A DNA stretch of 64,000 nt from Paraburkholderia sp. (GCF_024281035.1 NZ_JAMXLH010000069.1:16052-80051), one strand, 5' to 3'. Positions 31,449 to 41,644 are shown, counted from the first letter of the stretch. Translations and numbers: made by a program. Notes: generated by a model not told the origin, from the sequence alone.

Positions 31449-33659
31449 ATGGCTAACGGCGCGCCCGAGCGCCTCCTGCCGGGCATGCCCTGGCCGCTCG
31501 GCGCATCGTGGGACGGGCTCGGCACCAATTTCGCCGTGTTTTCCGCGAACGCCTGGCGCATCGAGTTGTGTCTCTTCGATCGCACCGGGCGCAAGGAACG
31601 CATGCGCTACACGCTGCCCGAATGCACCGATGAAATCTGGCACGGCTATCTGCCAGGCGCGCATCCGGGCACCGTGTACGGCTTTCGCGCGCACGGGCCG
31701 TATCAGCCGCATCAGGGCCATCGCTTCAACCCGCACAAGCTGCTGCTCGACCCATACGCGCGGCGGCTCGTCGGCCAGTTCCGCTGGTCCGACACGCTGT
31801 TCGGCTATCGCGTCCACTCCAACCGCGCGGACCTCTCGATCGAACGTCGCGATTCGGCTCCGGCCATGCCCAAGGCGATGGTGGTCGCGGACACCTTCGA
31901 CTGGACCCGCGACGTGCGCCCCAACGTGCCGTGGGGCAAGACTGTGATCTACGAAATGCATCTGCGCGGTATCTCGATCGAGCGCCACGACTTGCGCGCG
32001 CACACGCGCGGCACCTTCGCCGGACTCGCCACGCCGCACTTCATCGAGCATCTGCACAAGCTCGGCGTCACCACCGTCGAACTGCTGCCCGTGCATGCCT
32101 TCATGCACGAGCGCTTTCTGGTCGAGCGCGGCCTGCGCAACTACTGGGGCTACAACACGGCCGCGTTCTTCGCGCCGGAGCCCGCGTACCTCGGCGGCTA
32201 CGACCCCGACATGATGCGCATCGCCGTGCGCCAGCTTCACGCGGCGGGTATCGAGGTGATTCTCGACGTCGTCTACAACCACACCTGCGAAGGCGGCGAA
32301 ACGGGTCCCACGATTTCGTGGCGCGGGCTCGACAACGCCAGCTACTACCGCGTCGTGCCAGGCGACGAGCGCCACTTCATCAACGACACCGGCGTCGGCA
32401 ACACGCTGAATCTCTCGCACCCGCGCGTGCTGCAGATGGTGACCGATTCGCTGCGCTACTGGGCCACGTCGTATCGCATCGACGGCTTTCGCTTCGACCT
32501 CGGCGTCGCGCTCGGACGCGAGGCCACCGGCTTCGATCCGAACAGCGGCTTTTTCGACGTGCTGCGCCAGGATCCGGCGCTCGCACCGTGCAAGATGATT
32601 TCCGAGCCGTGGGACGTGGGGCCGGGCGGGTATCAACTGGGCCAGCATCCGCCCGGCTTCTCCGAATGGAACGACCGCTTTCGCGACAGCGTGCGCCGCT
32701 ACTGGCGCGGCGACCGCGGGCAGCGCCCCGAGCTTGCCGCGCGGCTCGCCGGGTCGGCGGATCTGTTCGACAAACGCAGACGGCGGCCGTGGGCGTCGAT
32801 CAATTTCATCACGTCGCACGACGGCTACACGCTCACCGACGTGGTCTCCTACAACCGCAAACATAACGAAGCCAACGGCGAAGACAATCGCGACGGCCAC
32901 AACGAGAACTGGAGCGAGAACTGGGGCATCGAAGGCCCGGCAATCGATCCGGCGATCATCGACACGCGCGCACGCGTGGCACGCTCGATGCTTGCGACGC
33001 TCTTCGTCGCACTCGGCACGCCGATGATGGTGGCGGGCGATGAAGCCTGCCGCACGCAGCGCGGCAACAACAACGCGTACTGCCAGGACAACGAACTTTC
33101 GTGGGTGGACTGGACGCTTGCCGAATCACCGCAGGGCGAAGCGATGACGGCGTTCGCCGCGCGCGCCATCGCACTGCGCCGGGATCACCCGTTGCTGCGT
33201 GAAACGCACTTTCTGTTCGGCGAGCGCGAAGTGCTGCCCGACGCGCTGCCCGACGTCCACGATATCGACTGGTTCGACGAGCACGGCGAGCGGCTTTCGA
33301 CCGAAGCGTGGCAGGACCCGGAAGCGCGCGCGTTCGCACTGCGCCGCGCGGGCCCAGGCCTCGACGGCGAAATGGAAGTATTGTTGATCATGCTGAATGC
33401 CTCGCCCGGCGCGATCACGTTTTCGGCACCGATGCCGCGCATGCAGTGGGAGGTGCTGCTGGACAGCGCGCAGCCCGCCGCCGCGCCGTTCGTGCTGCCG
33501 GGCGGCACGTTCGAGGTGGCCGCACGCGCGATCGCGGTACTGTGTGCACAGCCCCTGCGCAAACCCGCACCAGCGGCCGAACCTGCGCACGACGACGCAC
33601 CGCTGCCGCCCGATCCGAGGACCCCGCCCGTCCCGGGCGCCGCCGCCCCGGGACGATAG
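31449..33659 (+). CDS. glgX: Glycogen debranching enzyme (isoamylase type)
   Basis: Hydrolyses alpha-1,6 branches, usually of phosphorylase-trimmed glucan. The 736-residue product has an N-terminal CBM48-like domain (GASWDGLGTNFAVFSANAWR) and the GH13 domain with GYNTAAFFAPEPAYL, DVVYNHTCEGGETGP, nucleophile in IDGFRFDLGVALGRE, acid in MISEPWDVGPGGYQ and FITSHDGYTLTDVVSYN. The C-terminal ~60 residues are Pro/Ala-rich and disordered. ATG 31449 follows an aagacgagga stretch. An 82-bp gap after glgB is the widest within the operon. Confidence 0.94.
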   Translation: MANGAPERLLPGMPWPLGASWDGLGTNFAVFSANAWRIELCLFDRTGRKERMRYTLPECTDEIWHGYLPGAHPGTVYGFRAHGPYQPHQGHRFNPHKLLLDPYARRLVGQFRWSDTLFGYRVHSNRADLSIERRDSAPAMPKAMVVADTFDWTRDVRPNVPWGKTVIYEMHLRGISIERHDLRAHTRGTFAGLATPHFIEHLHKLGVTTVELLPVHAFMHERFLVERGLRNYWGYNTAAFFAPEPAYLGGYDPDMMRIAVRQLHAAGIEVILDVVYNHTCEGGETGPTISWRGLDNASYYRVVPGDERHFINDTGVGNTLNLSHPRVLQMVTDSLRYWATSYRIDGFRFDLGVALGREATGFDPNSGFFDVLRQDPALAPCKMISEPWDVGPGGYQLGQHPPGFSEWNDRFRDSVRRYWRGDRGQRPELAARLAGSADLFDKRRRRPWASINFITSHDGYTLTDVVSYNRKHNEANGEDNRDGHNENWSENWGIEGPAIDPAIIDTRARVARSMLATLFVALGTPMMVAGDEACRTQRGNNNAYCQDNELSWVDWTLAESPQGEAMTAFAARAIALRRDHPLLRETHFLFGEREVLPDALPDVHDIDWFDEHGERLSTEAWQDPEARAFALRRAGPGLDGEMEVLLIMLNASPGAITFSAPMPRMQWEVLLDSAQPAAAPFVLPGGTFEVAARAIAVLCAQPLRKPAPAAEPAHDDAPLPPDPRTPPVPGAAAPGR

Positions 33660-33674
33660 TCACAGGAATTCGCC

Positions 33675-35606
33675 ATGCCTTCGCCCACGCCTGATCCGCA
33701 TGCACGCCGCTACATGCATTGCCTGCCGTTCGGCGCGCAGTTGATCGGCGCAACGCGCGCCCAGCCGCACACGCGCTTTCGCGTCTGGGCGCCGTCGTGC
33801 AGCGCCGTGCAAATCGTGTTCGAGGCTGCGCCCGACGGCAGCACGCCCCAATCGCCCCAATCGCCCCTCTCACCGCTCGACATGACATCGGCCGGTAACG
33901 GCTGGTTCGAGGCGCAGGCGCCGTGCGGTCCCGGCACGCGCTATCGCTACCGTATCGACGGCCGGCAGGCGGTGCCCGATCCGGCCTCGCGCTACCAGCC
34001 GGAAGGCGTGCATGGTCCGAGCGCCGTGCTCGATCCGCGCGCCTACGCATGGCAGCACGCGCACTGGATGGGGCGGCCGTGGGAAGAAACGGTGATCTAC
34101 GAACTGCACGTGGGGGCGCTCGGCGGCTATCGCGCCGTGACGGCGCGCCTGCCCGCGCTCGCCGAACTCGGCGTCACGGCCATCGAACTGATGCCGCTAA
34201 ACGACTATTCCGGCGAGCGCGGCTGGGGTTACGACGGCGTGCTGCCCTACGCGCCGCACGCGGCCTACGGCGCGCCCGACGAACTGAAGGCGCTCGTCGA
34301 CACCGCGCACGGCCTCGGCCTGCAGGTTTTCATCGACGTCGTCTACAACCACTTCGGCCCGGACGGTAACCGGCTCGGCGAATACGCGAAGCCGTTCTTC
34401 CGCGAAGGCGTGAAGACGCCGTGGGGCGAGGCGCTCGACTTCGACCGTTTCGAAGTGCGCGACTTCTTCTGCGACAACGCGCTGTACTGGCTCACCGAAT
34501 ATCGCTTCGACGGCCTGCGCATCGACGCCGCGCACGCCATCGGCAACACGCCCTGGCTGCGCGAGCTGTCCGATCACGTGCACGCGCGCGTCGAGACTGG
34601 CCGTCACGTCCATCTCGTGCTGGAGAACGAGCACAACGCGTCGAATCTGCTGGAGGCGCACTTCGACGCGCAATGGAACGACGACGCCCATCACGCGCTG
34701 CACGTCCTCCTGACCGGAGAAAACGAGGGCTACTATCGCGCGTTCGCCGCGCATCCGGTCCGCCAGCTCGCGCGCGTGCTCGCCGAAGGCTTCGCATATC
34801 AGGGCGAAGCGTCGCCGCTGCACGGCGGCCAGCCGCGCGGCGAACCGAGCGCGCATCTGCCGCCCACCGCATTCGTGATGTTCCTGCAGAACCACGACCA
34901 GATCGGCAACCGGGCATTCGGCGAGCGGCTGCGCACGCTGTGCGACGACGACGCATTGCGCGCCGCCACGGCGCTCTACCTGCTCACGCCGCAAATTCCG
35001 CTGCTCTTCATGGACGAGGAGTACGGCTCGACGCAACCGTTCCAGTACTTCACGGCCTACACGGGCGATCTCGCCGATGCGGTGCGCGAAGGACGCCGTC
35101 GCGAGTTCGCGGCTTTCAGCGCGTTCACCGATCCCGCGCGGCGCGAGCGCATCCCCGATCCCAACGATGCCGCGACGTTCGCGAACTCGTCGCCGCCGCT
35201 CGACACGCGCCTCGACGGCGAACGGTGCGAATGGATGCACTTCTACAAATCGGCGCTGGCCGTGCGCGCGCATCTGCTGATGCCGCGCCTGCGCCATGCG
35301 AGCGCGCTCGGCGCCACCGTGCTCGCCGATGAAGCGGGCAAGGATCTCGCCGCGCTCGTCGCGCACTGGCGTCTCGACGACGGCGCGATCCTCGCGCTCG
35401 CGCTCAATCTCGGCCACGACGACGTGCCGCTCAATCACGCGCCCGACGGCATGGTGGTGTTCGAAACGCCGCCACGCGCGCGCGATCGCATCGACAACGG
35501 CGTGCTGCCCGCGCGATCGTGCCTCGCCTGGCTGACCGGCGACGTGCCCGACTACGCGATCCATCACGACGCGCGCATCGTCCATCAAGAGGAGCCGCGT
35601 GCATGA
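33675..35606 (+). CDS. treZ: Malto-oligosyltrehalose trehalohydrolase
   Basis: Releases trehalose from maltooligosyl-trehalose made by TreY. The 643-residue product has an N-terminal CBM48-like domain (RFRVWAPSCSAVQIVFE), then GH13: YELHVGALGGYRAVTARLPA, GWGYDGVLPYAPHAAYG, nucleophile in DGLRIDAAHAI, acid in LVLENEHNASNLLE, and FLQNHDQIGNRAFGERL. Its stop overlaps the malQ start (ATGA). Confidence 0.94.
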   Translation: MPSPTPDPHARRYMHCLPFGAQLIGATRAQPHTRFRVWAPSCSAVQIVFEAAPDGSTPQSPQSPLSPLDMTSAGNGWFEAQAPCGPGTRYRYRIDGRQAVPDPASRYQPEGVHGPSAVLDPRAYAWQHAHWMGRPWEETVIYELHVGALGGYRAVTARLPALAELGVTAIELMPLNDYSGERGWGYDGVLPYAPHAAYGAPDELKALVDTAHGLGLQVFIDVVYNHFGPDGNRLGEYAKPFFREGVKTPWGEALDFDRFEVRDFFCDNALYWLTEYRFDGLRIDAAHAIGNTPWLRELSDHVHARVETGRHVHLVLENEHNASNLLEAHFDAQWNDDAHHALHVLLTGENEGYYRAFAAHPVRQLARVLAEGFAYQGEASPLHGGQPRGEPSAHLPPTAFVMFLQNHDQIGNRAFGERLRTLCDDDALRAATALYLLTPQIPLLFMDEEYGSTQPFQYFTAYTGDLADAVREGRRREFAAFSAFTDPARRERIPDPNDAATFANSSPPLDTRLDGERCEWMHFYKSALAVRAHLLMPRLRHASALGATVLADEAGKDLAALVAHWRLDDGAILALALNLGHDDVPLNHAPDGMVVFETPPRARDRIDNGVLPARSCLAWLTGDVPDYAIHHDARIVHQEEPRA

Positions 35607-37975
35607 GCACCGCGCGCCGCACGGAAACGCTCGAAAGTCTCGCGACGCAAGCGGGCTTCGAGGTGGAATGGGCCGACGCGCACGACGAGTTGCAGCGCGT
35701 GCCGGACAGTACGCTCGCGGCGCTGCTCGAATGCGCGGGCCTGCCGTGCGGCAGCGCCGCGCAACTGCGCCAGAGCGCGGCGGCGCTCAACGCCGAGCAG
35801 TCCGCACGCCGCCTGCCGCCGCTCATCACCGCCGAGTTCGACCGCGTCATTGCACTGCCCGTTTCGGCGGTGCGCGCGGGCAGCCACTACCGCATCGACC
35901 TCGAAAGCGGCGAACACATCGAGGGGCGCTTCACGGCGCCGAAAGGCGCGAGCGCGCTGCTCGCACCGCTGAGCGAACCGGGCTATCACACGCTCACGAT
36001 CAACGATCGCCAACTGACGCTCGCCGTCGCGCCGCCGCATTGCCACACCGTCGCCGATGCATGGCTCGCCATGCATGACGGGCGCGCGAGCGCGCCCGCG
36101 CTCTGGGGCGTCGCGGCGCAACTGTACGGACTGCGCCGCAAGGGCGACGGCGGCATCGGCGATTACACCGCGCTCGCGACCCTGGCCGTCCATAGCGCGA
36201 AGCACGGCGCGCAGGCACTCGCCATCAGCCCCACGCATGCGATGTTCAGCGCGCTGCCGGATCATTTCAGCCCGTACGCGCCTTCATCGCGGCTCTGGCT
36301 CAATGTCGCGCATATTGATCCGGCCGCGATGTTCGGCGCGCAGGCCGCCCGCGAAGCGAGCGCCGCCGTCCACGCCGACGCCGCCTGGAACGAACTCGAA
36401 GCGCTGCCGCTCATCGACTGGAAGCACGCCGTGCCGCTCAAGCTGCAAGTGCTGCGCGCACTGTTCGAGCGCTTCGACAAGGATGAACGCGCAAGCGGCT
36501 CGCCGCGCGCGGCCGCGTTCGTTGCGTTCTGCGCGGACGGCGGCGAGTCGCTCGAAGATCACGCGCGCTTCGAAGCGCTGCACGCGGTCATGCCGAACAC
36601 GCCGGACGACGCGGGTCACGGGCACGACTGGCGCACCTGGCCTGCGGGCCTGCGCGATCCGCGCAGCGCCGAAGTCGCGGCCTTTGCCGCCGAACACCGC
36701 GACGAAGTGGATTTCCACCGCTTCCTGCAATGGCTCGCCGCCGATGGCCTCACGCGTGCGCGGCAAGGCGCACGCGAAGCGGGCATGGCGATCGGCCTCA
36801 TCGCCGATCTCGCCGTGGGTTGCGACGGCGCGGGCAGCCATGCGTGGTCGCAGCCGCTGGACATGCTGCCGCGCGTTTCCGTTGGCGCGCCGCCCGATCT
36901 CTTCAATCAGGCCGGTCAAAGCTGGGGCCTCACCACGTTCTCGCCGCGCGCGATGCGCAACAACGGCTTTCGCGCGTTTATCGCCATGCTGCGCGCCGCA
37001 TTCGCGCACGCGGGCGGCGTGCGCATCGACCATATCCTCGGCCTGCGCCGCCTGTGGCTCGTGCCCGAAGGCGAAAGCGCGAAGCACGGCGCGTATCTGC
37101 GCTATCCGTTCGAGGATCTCCTGCGGCTCATCGCGCTCGAATCGTGGCGGCATCGCGCGATCGTGATCGGCGAAGATCTCGGCACCGTGCCGCCCGGCCT
37201 GCGCGAACGGCTCGCGTCGCACGCGCTCTACGGCATCCGCGTGCTCTGGTTCGAGCGCAAAGGCCGCGCCTTTCTCGCGCCGCGAAGCTGGGACACGCGC
37301 GGCATGGCGACGACGACCACCCACGATCTGCCGACCGTCGCGGGCTGGTGGCACGGCCTCGACATCGACTGGCGCAACCGCATCGGCCAAACGCTGCCAC
37401 GCAAGGACGGGCGCGACCCGGTCGAGCTCGAACACGCCGAGCGCGCCGCCGACCGTGCCGCGCTGTGGCAGGCGCTGCAGAAAAGCGGCTACGCGCCGTG
37501 CGACGCCGCGAAAGCAGCACCGGACGGCACGTTACCGGACCGCGCGCTGCCGGACTCCGCGTTGCCGGACTCCGCATTGCCGGACTCCGCATTGCCGGAC
37601 TCTGCGTTACCGGACTCCGCGCTGCCAGACCCCGCGTTGCCGGACTCCACGTTGCCCGACTCCGCACCCGTGGAAGGCGCACTCGGCTACGTCGCGTCGA
37701 GCGCGAGCCCGCTCATGATGTGTCCGCTCGAAGATCTGCTCGCGCTCGAGAATCAGCCGAATCTGCCGGGCTCGATCGACGAACACCCGAACTGGCGTCA
37801 GCGCCTGCCGCTCGGCGTCGATGCGCTCTACGCCGATCCGGCGTTCGCGGCGCGTGTCGAAACCGTCGTGCGTGCGCGCGAAGCCGCGACAGCGGCAGCG
37901 GCCACAGCAGACGCGGCGGACGATTCATCCGAACCCGGCGCGCAAGCGGCGCCGCCCACCGGGCCGACGCCATGA
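35603..37975 (+). CDS. malQ: 4-alpha-glucanotransferase (amylomaltase)
   Basis: Disproportionates malto-oligosaccharides. The 790-residue product includes the long N-terminal region of proteobacterial MalQ, then GVAAQLYGLRRKGDGGIGDY at about residue 168. Catalytic elements: nucleophile in VRIDHILGLRRLWLVP, acid in IVIGEDLGTVPPGLRE, and TTTHDLPTVAGWWHG. Near residues 644-688 sits a run of nine LPDSA-type pentapeptides, described separately. The C-terminus returns to family-like sequence (LMMCPLEDLLALENQPNLPG and DEHPNWRQRLP). It overlaps treZ and treY by four bases each. Confidence 0.93.
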   Translation: MSTARRTETLESLATQAGFEVEWADAHDELQRVPDSTLAALLECAGLPCGSAAQLRQSAAALNAEQSARRLPPLITAEFDRVIALPVSAVRAGSHYRIDLESGEHIEGRFTAPKGASALLAPLSEPGYHTLTINDRQLTLAVAPPHCHTVADAWLAMHDGRASAPALWGVAAQLYGLRRKGDGGIGDYTALATLAVHSAKHGAQALAISPTHAMFSALPDHFSPYAPSSRLWLNVAHIDPAAMFGAQAAREASAAVHADAAWNELEALPLIDWKHAVPLKLQVLRALFERFDKDERASGSPRAAAFVAFCADGGESLEDHARFEALHAVMPNTPDDAGHGHDWRTWPAGLRDPRSAEVAAFAAEHRDEVDFHRFLQWLAADGLTRARQGAREAGMAIGLIADLAVGCDGAGSHAWSQPLDMLPRVSVGAPPDLFNQAGQSWGLTTFSPRAMRNNGFRAFIAMLRAAFAHAGGVRIDHILGLRRLWLVPEGESAKHGAYLRYPFEDLLRLIALESWRHRAIVIGEDLGTVPPGLRERLASHALYGIRVLWFERKGRAFLAPRSWDTRGMATTTTHDLPTVAGWWHGLDIDWRNRIGQTLPRKDGRDPVELEHAERAADRAALWQALQKSGYAPCDAAKAAPDGTLPDRALPDSALPDSALPDSALPDSALPDSALPDPALPDSTLPDSAPVEGALGYVASSASPLMMCPLEDLLALENQPNLPGSIDEHPNWRQRLPLGVDALYADPAFAARVETVVRAREAATAAAATADAADDSSEPGAQAAPPTGPTP
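37532..37666 (+). repeat. Nine 15-bp tandem repeats encoding LPDSA inside malQ
   Basis: Units of 15 bp run from 37532 to 37666 without interruption: LPDRA, five LPDSA, LPDPA, LPDST, LPDSA. Codons vary between copies (tta, ctg and ttg for Leu; gcg, gca and acg at the last position), so the array is not brand new. It stays in frame and lies between the catalytic core and the conserved C-terminal motif, most probably as a surface loop. Confidence 0.95.
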
Positions 37976-40878
37976 CCATCCCACGCGCGACGATCCGCCT
38001 GCAATTGAATCGCGACTTCACGTTCGCCGACGCGCTCGCGCAGATCGACTATTTCACGGCGCTCGGCGTGAGCCATCTCTACACGTCGCCGGTCACGACG
38101 GCGCAGCCCGGATCGACGCACGGCTACGACGTCGCCGATTACGGCACGGTCAGCGCGGAACTCGGCGGCGAAGCGGGCCTGCGCAGGCTCGCCGCGAAGC
38201 TGCGCGAGCGCGGCATGGGCATCATCGTCGATATCGTGCCGAACCACATGGGCGTGGGCGGCGGACACAACGCCTGGTGGCGCGACATCCTCGAATGGGG
38301 CCGCCACAGCGCGTACGCGCGGCACTTCGACGTGGACTGGCACTCGCCCGACCCCGCGCTGCGCGGCAAGGTGCTGATGCCGTTTCTCGGCGGGCAATAT
38401 GGCGAAGAACTCGCGGCGGGCCGCATCGAACTGAAGTTCGACGCGAGCGACGCGCGCTTCGTCGTCACGTATGGGCCGCATGTGTGTCCGGTCTGCCCGG
38501 CCGACTATGCGGCACTGCTGCAATTGGCGAACCACGCCGAACTCGATGCGCTCGCGGCGTCGTTCCAGGGACTGACGACGCAGCCCGACGACCAGCCGCG
38601 CGCCGCGGCCGCCCGCGATGCGCTGCGCGCCTTTGTCGACCGCAACGGCACGGACGCAATCGACGCCGTGTGTGCGGCCCACGCGGGCACGGACCCGGCC
38701 GGGCGCGACCGGCTGCACCGGCTGCTGGAGCGCCAGCACTACCGGCTCGCGTGGTGGCGCACCGCCACCGACGAAGTGAACTGGCGGCGCTTCGTCGATG
38801 TGAGCGCGCTCGCGGGCGTGCGCGTCGAGCGGCACGACGTGTTCGAGGCGGTGCACAAGCTCGTGTTCCGCCTCTACGCGGACGGCGTGATCGACGGAGT
38901 GCGCGTCGATCACATCGACGGTCTCGCCGATCCGCGCGAATACTGCGAGCGTCTGCGTCAACGGCTCGTGCCGTTGCGCGCGGCAGTGCCGTATATCGTC
39001 GTCGAGAAAGTGCTCGCGCATGGCGAAACCCTGCGCGACGACTGGCGCGTGCACGGCACGACGGGCTATGACTTCATGGATGACGTGGGCGCCCTGCTGC
39101 ACGATCCGGCGGGCGCGGCACCGCTCGCGCAAACGTGGGCCGCGATAGCGGGAACGTCCGCGCCCTTCGCGCTCGTTCAGTTCGATGCGCGGCGCGAAGT
39201 GCTGGCCGCGTATCTCGCCGCCGAACTCGACCACGCGACGCGCGCGCTGCATCGCATCGCACGCGAGCAGACGGTCACGCGCGACTTCACTTACGCGAGC
39301 CTGCATCGCGCCGTTGCGCAGCTTGCGATGCACTTCCCCGTGTATCGCATCTATCCGGTGAACGGGATGCGTGGGCCGCTCGACAACGGCTACTTCGACA
39401 CGGCGCTCGCCGCCGCGCGGCAGGCGTTGCCGCGCGCGAACCGCGCCGCGCTGGAGCAGATCGCTGCCTGGCTCGGCGGCCGCTCTCCCGATGCCGCTAC
39501 ACCCGCAGCGAACGGCAAGCCGCCACGCACGGCCAAGATCGCGCAGAACAGCGCACAGATCGCTGCGCAGAACGCGCAGAACGTGTCTAACGTGCCGCTG
39601 AGCCACGCGCTCATCGTGCAGCGCACGGCGCTCGCGCTCTTCTCGCAGCTCACCGCGCCGCTCGCGGCCAAGGCCACCGAAGACACCGCTTTCTACCGCT
39701 ATGGCCGGCTGCTGTCGCGCAACGAAGTGGGCTCGGATCCCGATAATTTCTCGCGCAGCGTCGAGGACTTTCACGCCGCGAATAAACGGCGCGAGCGGCA
39801 TGCGCCGTACAGCCTGCTCGCCACGGCGACGCATGATCACAAACGCGGCGAAGACCTGCGCGCACGCCTCGCCGTCTTGAGCGAATGGCCCGACGAGTGG
39901 AGCGCAACGCTGCGCACATGGTCGACGTTGAACCAGCCTCACCGCCGCAACGACACCACGGGCAATGCGGACTGGGCGCCGGGGGCCGCGGCGGAGGCGA
40001 TGCTCTATCAGATGCTCGTGGGCTGCTGGCCGCCCGATCTCGATCCCGGCGACGAAGCGGGCGTGCGCGCGCTCGCCGAACGCGTGGCGCAGTGGCAGCG
40101 CAAAGCACTGCGCGAAGCCAAGCTGCGCACGAACTGGCTGTCACCCAATGAGACATACGAATCCGATTGCCAGGCATTTCTGTTCGATATCCTGGCGCCG
40201 CAGCGGCGCGACGGCTTCCTGAACGCGCTCGCCGAATTCGTGGCGCGCATCGCGCCCGCAGGCGCGCTTAACGCACTTCTGCAGACCACGCTGCGGCTCA
40301 CATCGCCTGGCGTGCCCGATCTGTATCAGGGCACCGAACTGTGGGATTTCAGTCTCGTCGATCCGGACAACCGGCGGCCCGTCGATTTCGCGGCGCGTGC
40401 GGCGGCGCTCGACGGCGCGCCGCCAGCGGCGAAACTTTCGCACTGGCGCGACGCGCGGGTGAAACTTGCGATCGTCCAGCGGCTGCTGGCGCTGCGCGCG
40501 CTCGCACCGGAACTGTTGCGCGAGGGCGGCTATGTGCCGCTTGAAGTGCACGGGGCGCTGGCGCCACACGTCATCGCGTTCGCGCGCAAACGCGACGATG
40601 CCTGCGCGGTCATCGTCGGCACACGGCTGGCGGCGCGGCTGCTCGACGGGGATATGCCGCTCGTCGCGGCGCAGGATTGGCGCGATACCGCGATCGCTAT
40701 ACCGAAGGACTGTGCCGCGCCGCTTTGGCACGACTGGTTAAGCGATACGCAAATAAGCGCTACGAAAAGAAGCGACGCGGAAAAAACCGCGCAAGGAGAA
40801 AGCACGCTGTATCTGCGCGACGTGCTTCAGGCCATGCCAGTGGCAGTCCTGTCCAACCTCGCGCCCGTGCACTCGTGA
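37972..40878 (+). CDS. treY: Malto-oligosyltrehalose synthase
   Basis: Converts the reducing-end glucose pair of malto-oligosaccharides into a trehalose unit for TreZ. The 968-residue product begins PRATIRLQLNRDFTFADA and YFTALGVSHLYTSPV, standard for TreY. Catalytic region: nucleophile in GVRVDHIDGLADPREY, acid in YIVVEKVLAHGE, HGTTGYDFMDDV, and later KATEDTAFYRYGRLLSRNEV and ATATHDHKRGEDLRAR. A disordered Ala/Gln/Asn stretch around residues 505-540 interrupts the middle. ATG 37972 overlaps the malQ stop. Last gene of the operon; only 4 bp separate it from the convergent histidine-kinase-like gene. Confidence 0.94.
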   Translation: MTIPRATIRLQLNRDFTFADALAQIDYFTALGVSHLYTSPVTTAQPGSTHGYDVADYGTVSAELGGEAGLRRLAAKLRERGMGIIVDIVPNHMGVGGGHNAWWRDILEWGRHSAYARHFDVDWHSPDPALRGKVLMPFLGGQYGEELAAGRIELKFDASDARFVVTYGPHVCPVCPADYAALLQLANHAELDALAASFQGLTTQPDDQPRAAAARDALRAFVDRNGTDAIDAVCAAHAGTDPAGRDRLHRLLERQHYRLAWWRTATDEVNWRRFVDVSALAGVRVERHDVFEAVHKLVFRLYADGVIDGVRVDHIDGLADPREYCERLRQRLVPLRAAVPYIVVEKVLAHGETLRDDWRVHGTTGYDFMDDVGALLHDPAGAAPLAQTWAAIAGTSAPFALVQFDARREVLAAYLAAELDHATRALHRIAREQTVTRDFTYASLHRAVAQLAMHFPVYRIYPVNGMRGPLDNGYFDTALAAARQALPRANRAALEQIAAWLGGRSPDAATPAANGKPPRTAKIAQNSAQIAAQNAQNVSNVPLSHALIVQRTALALFSQLTAPLAAKATEDTAFYRYGRLLSRNEVGSDPDNFSRSVEDFHAANKRRERHAPYSLLATATHDHKRGEDLRARLAVLSEWPDEWSATLRTWSTLNQPHRRNDTTGNADWAPGAAAEAMLYQMLVGCWPPDLDPGDEAGVRALAERVAQWQRKALREAKLRTNWLSPNETYESDCQAFLFDILAPQRRDGFLNALAEFVARIAPAGALNALLQTTLRLTSPGVPDLYQGTELWDFSLVDPDNRRPVDFAARAAALDGAPPAAKLSHWRDARVKLAIVQRLLALRALAPELLREGGYVPLEVHGALAPHVIAFARKRDDACAVIVGTRLAARLLDGDMPLVAAQDWRDTAIAIPKDCAAPLWHDWLSDTQISATKRSDAEKTAQGESTLYLRDVLQAMPVAVLSNLAPVHS

Positions 40879-40882
40879 TGCG

Positions 40883-41644
40883 TTAGACGGCTGCGGCGGG
40901 CACGCTCAATGCGAGGGCCGCAGCGGTGCCTTCGGCGAGTGGCTGCTGCTCGAAGCGCCCGCCGTGCGCCTCGGCCACGCGTTGGCATAGCGCCAGCACC
41001 CACGCCGCGCGCCCCGCCTCCAGCGGCTCGCGTGCCTGCGCGCGCGCAAACGGCTCAAGCAGATGCGGCACGGCTTCGTCGGTCAACGCCTGCGGCGCGG
41101 CGGTCCACGTCACGTCGAACCCGGCCGCAGCGGCCGTCGCATTCACGTCGAGCGTCACGGCGGCGCCCTGCGCGCTCGCCTCCACCGCGAACATGAGCAT
41201 CAGCCAGAGCGCTTGCGCGATCCGTTCGCGGTCGCCATCGAGCGTCGCGCCCGTCGGCGTGCCGCGCACGGTCAGCGTCACGGCGCGCGCATCGGCGAGC
41301 GCCACGCGCACGTCGTCCACCGCTTCGCCGATCAATGCGTCGAGCGCGAACGGTGCACGCTCGACGTGTAATTTGCGCGTTTCGGCGCGCGTCTTGTCGA
41401 CCAGCGTTTCGAGCAGTTGCACCTGCTGTTCGACGCCGGTGCGAATGCCGCCCAGCGCGCGCTGGGCAGCCGCATCCACGGTCTCGATCTTGCGTTCGAG
41501 CACGTAAGCCCAGCTATGGATTGCATTGAGCGGACTGCGCAGGTCGTGCGACACGCGCGACAGCACGTGATCGCGCATGAAGAGCGCGGTTTCCGCGCAC
41601 AGCCGTGCGATGCGTTCGGAACGGGAATGGGGAGTCGGCGCCAT
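40883..41644 (-). CDS. Soluble histidine-kinase-like protein with degenerate ATP-binding domain
   Basis: A 253-residue protein with no membrane segment. Residues about 20-90 form a HisKA dimerisation domain with an intact H-box (SRVSHDLRSPLNAIHSW). The region after about 130 has the length of a HATPase domain, but the N-box Asn is replaced (ALWLMLMFAVEAS) and no DxGxG G-box is seen (FDVTWTAAPQALTDEAV); only AEAHGGRFE resembles the end of such domains. It may act as a phospho-accepting or regulatory partner rather than a kinase. No response regulator is adjacent. Confidence 0.75.
   Translation of the reverse strand: MAPTPHSRSERIARLCAETALFMRDHVLSRVSHDLRSPLNAIHSWAYVLERKIETVDAAAQRALGGIRTGVEQQVQLLETLVDKTRAETRKLHVERAPFALDALIGEAVDDVRVALADARAVTLTVRGTPTGATLDGDRERIAQALWLMLMFAVEASAQGAAVTLDVNATAAAAGFDVTWTAAPQALTDEAVPHLLEPFARAQAREPLEAGRAAWVLALCQRVAEAHGGRFEQQPLAEGTAAALALSVPAAAV

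Noticed and set aside
37532..37666. Array in malQ considered as a CRISPR or mobile insertion
   Set aside because: 15-bp contiguous units, all in frame, with no spacers.
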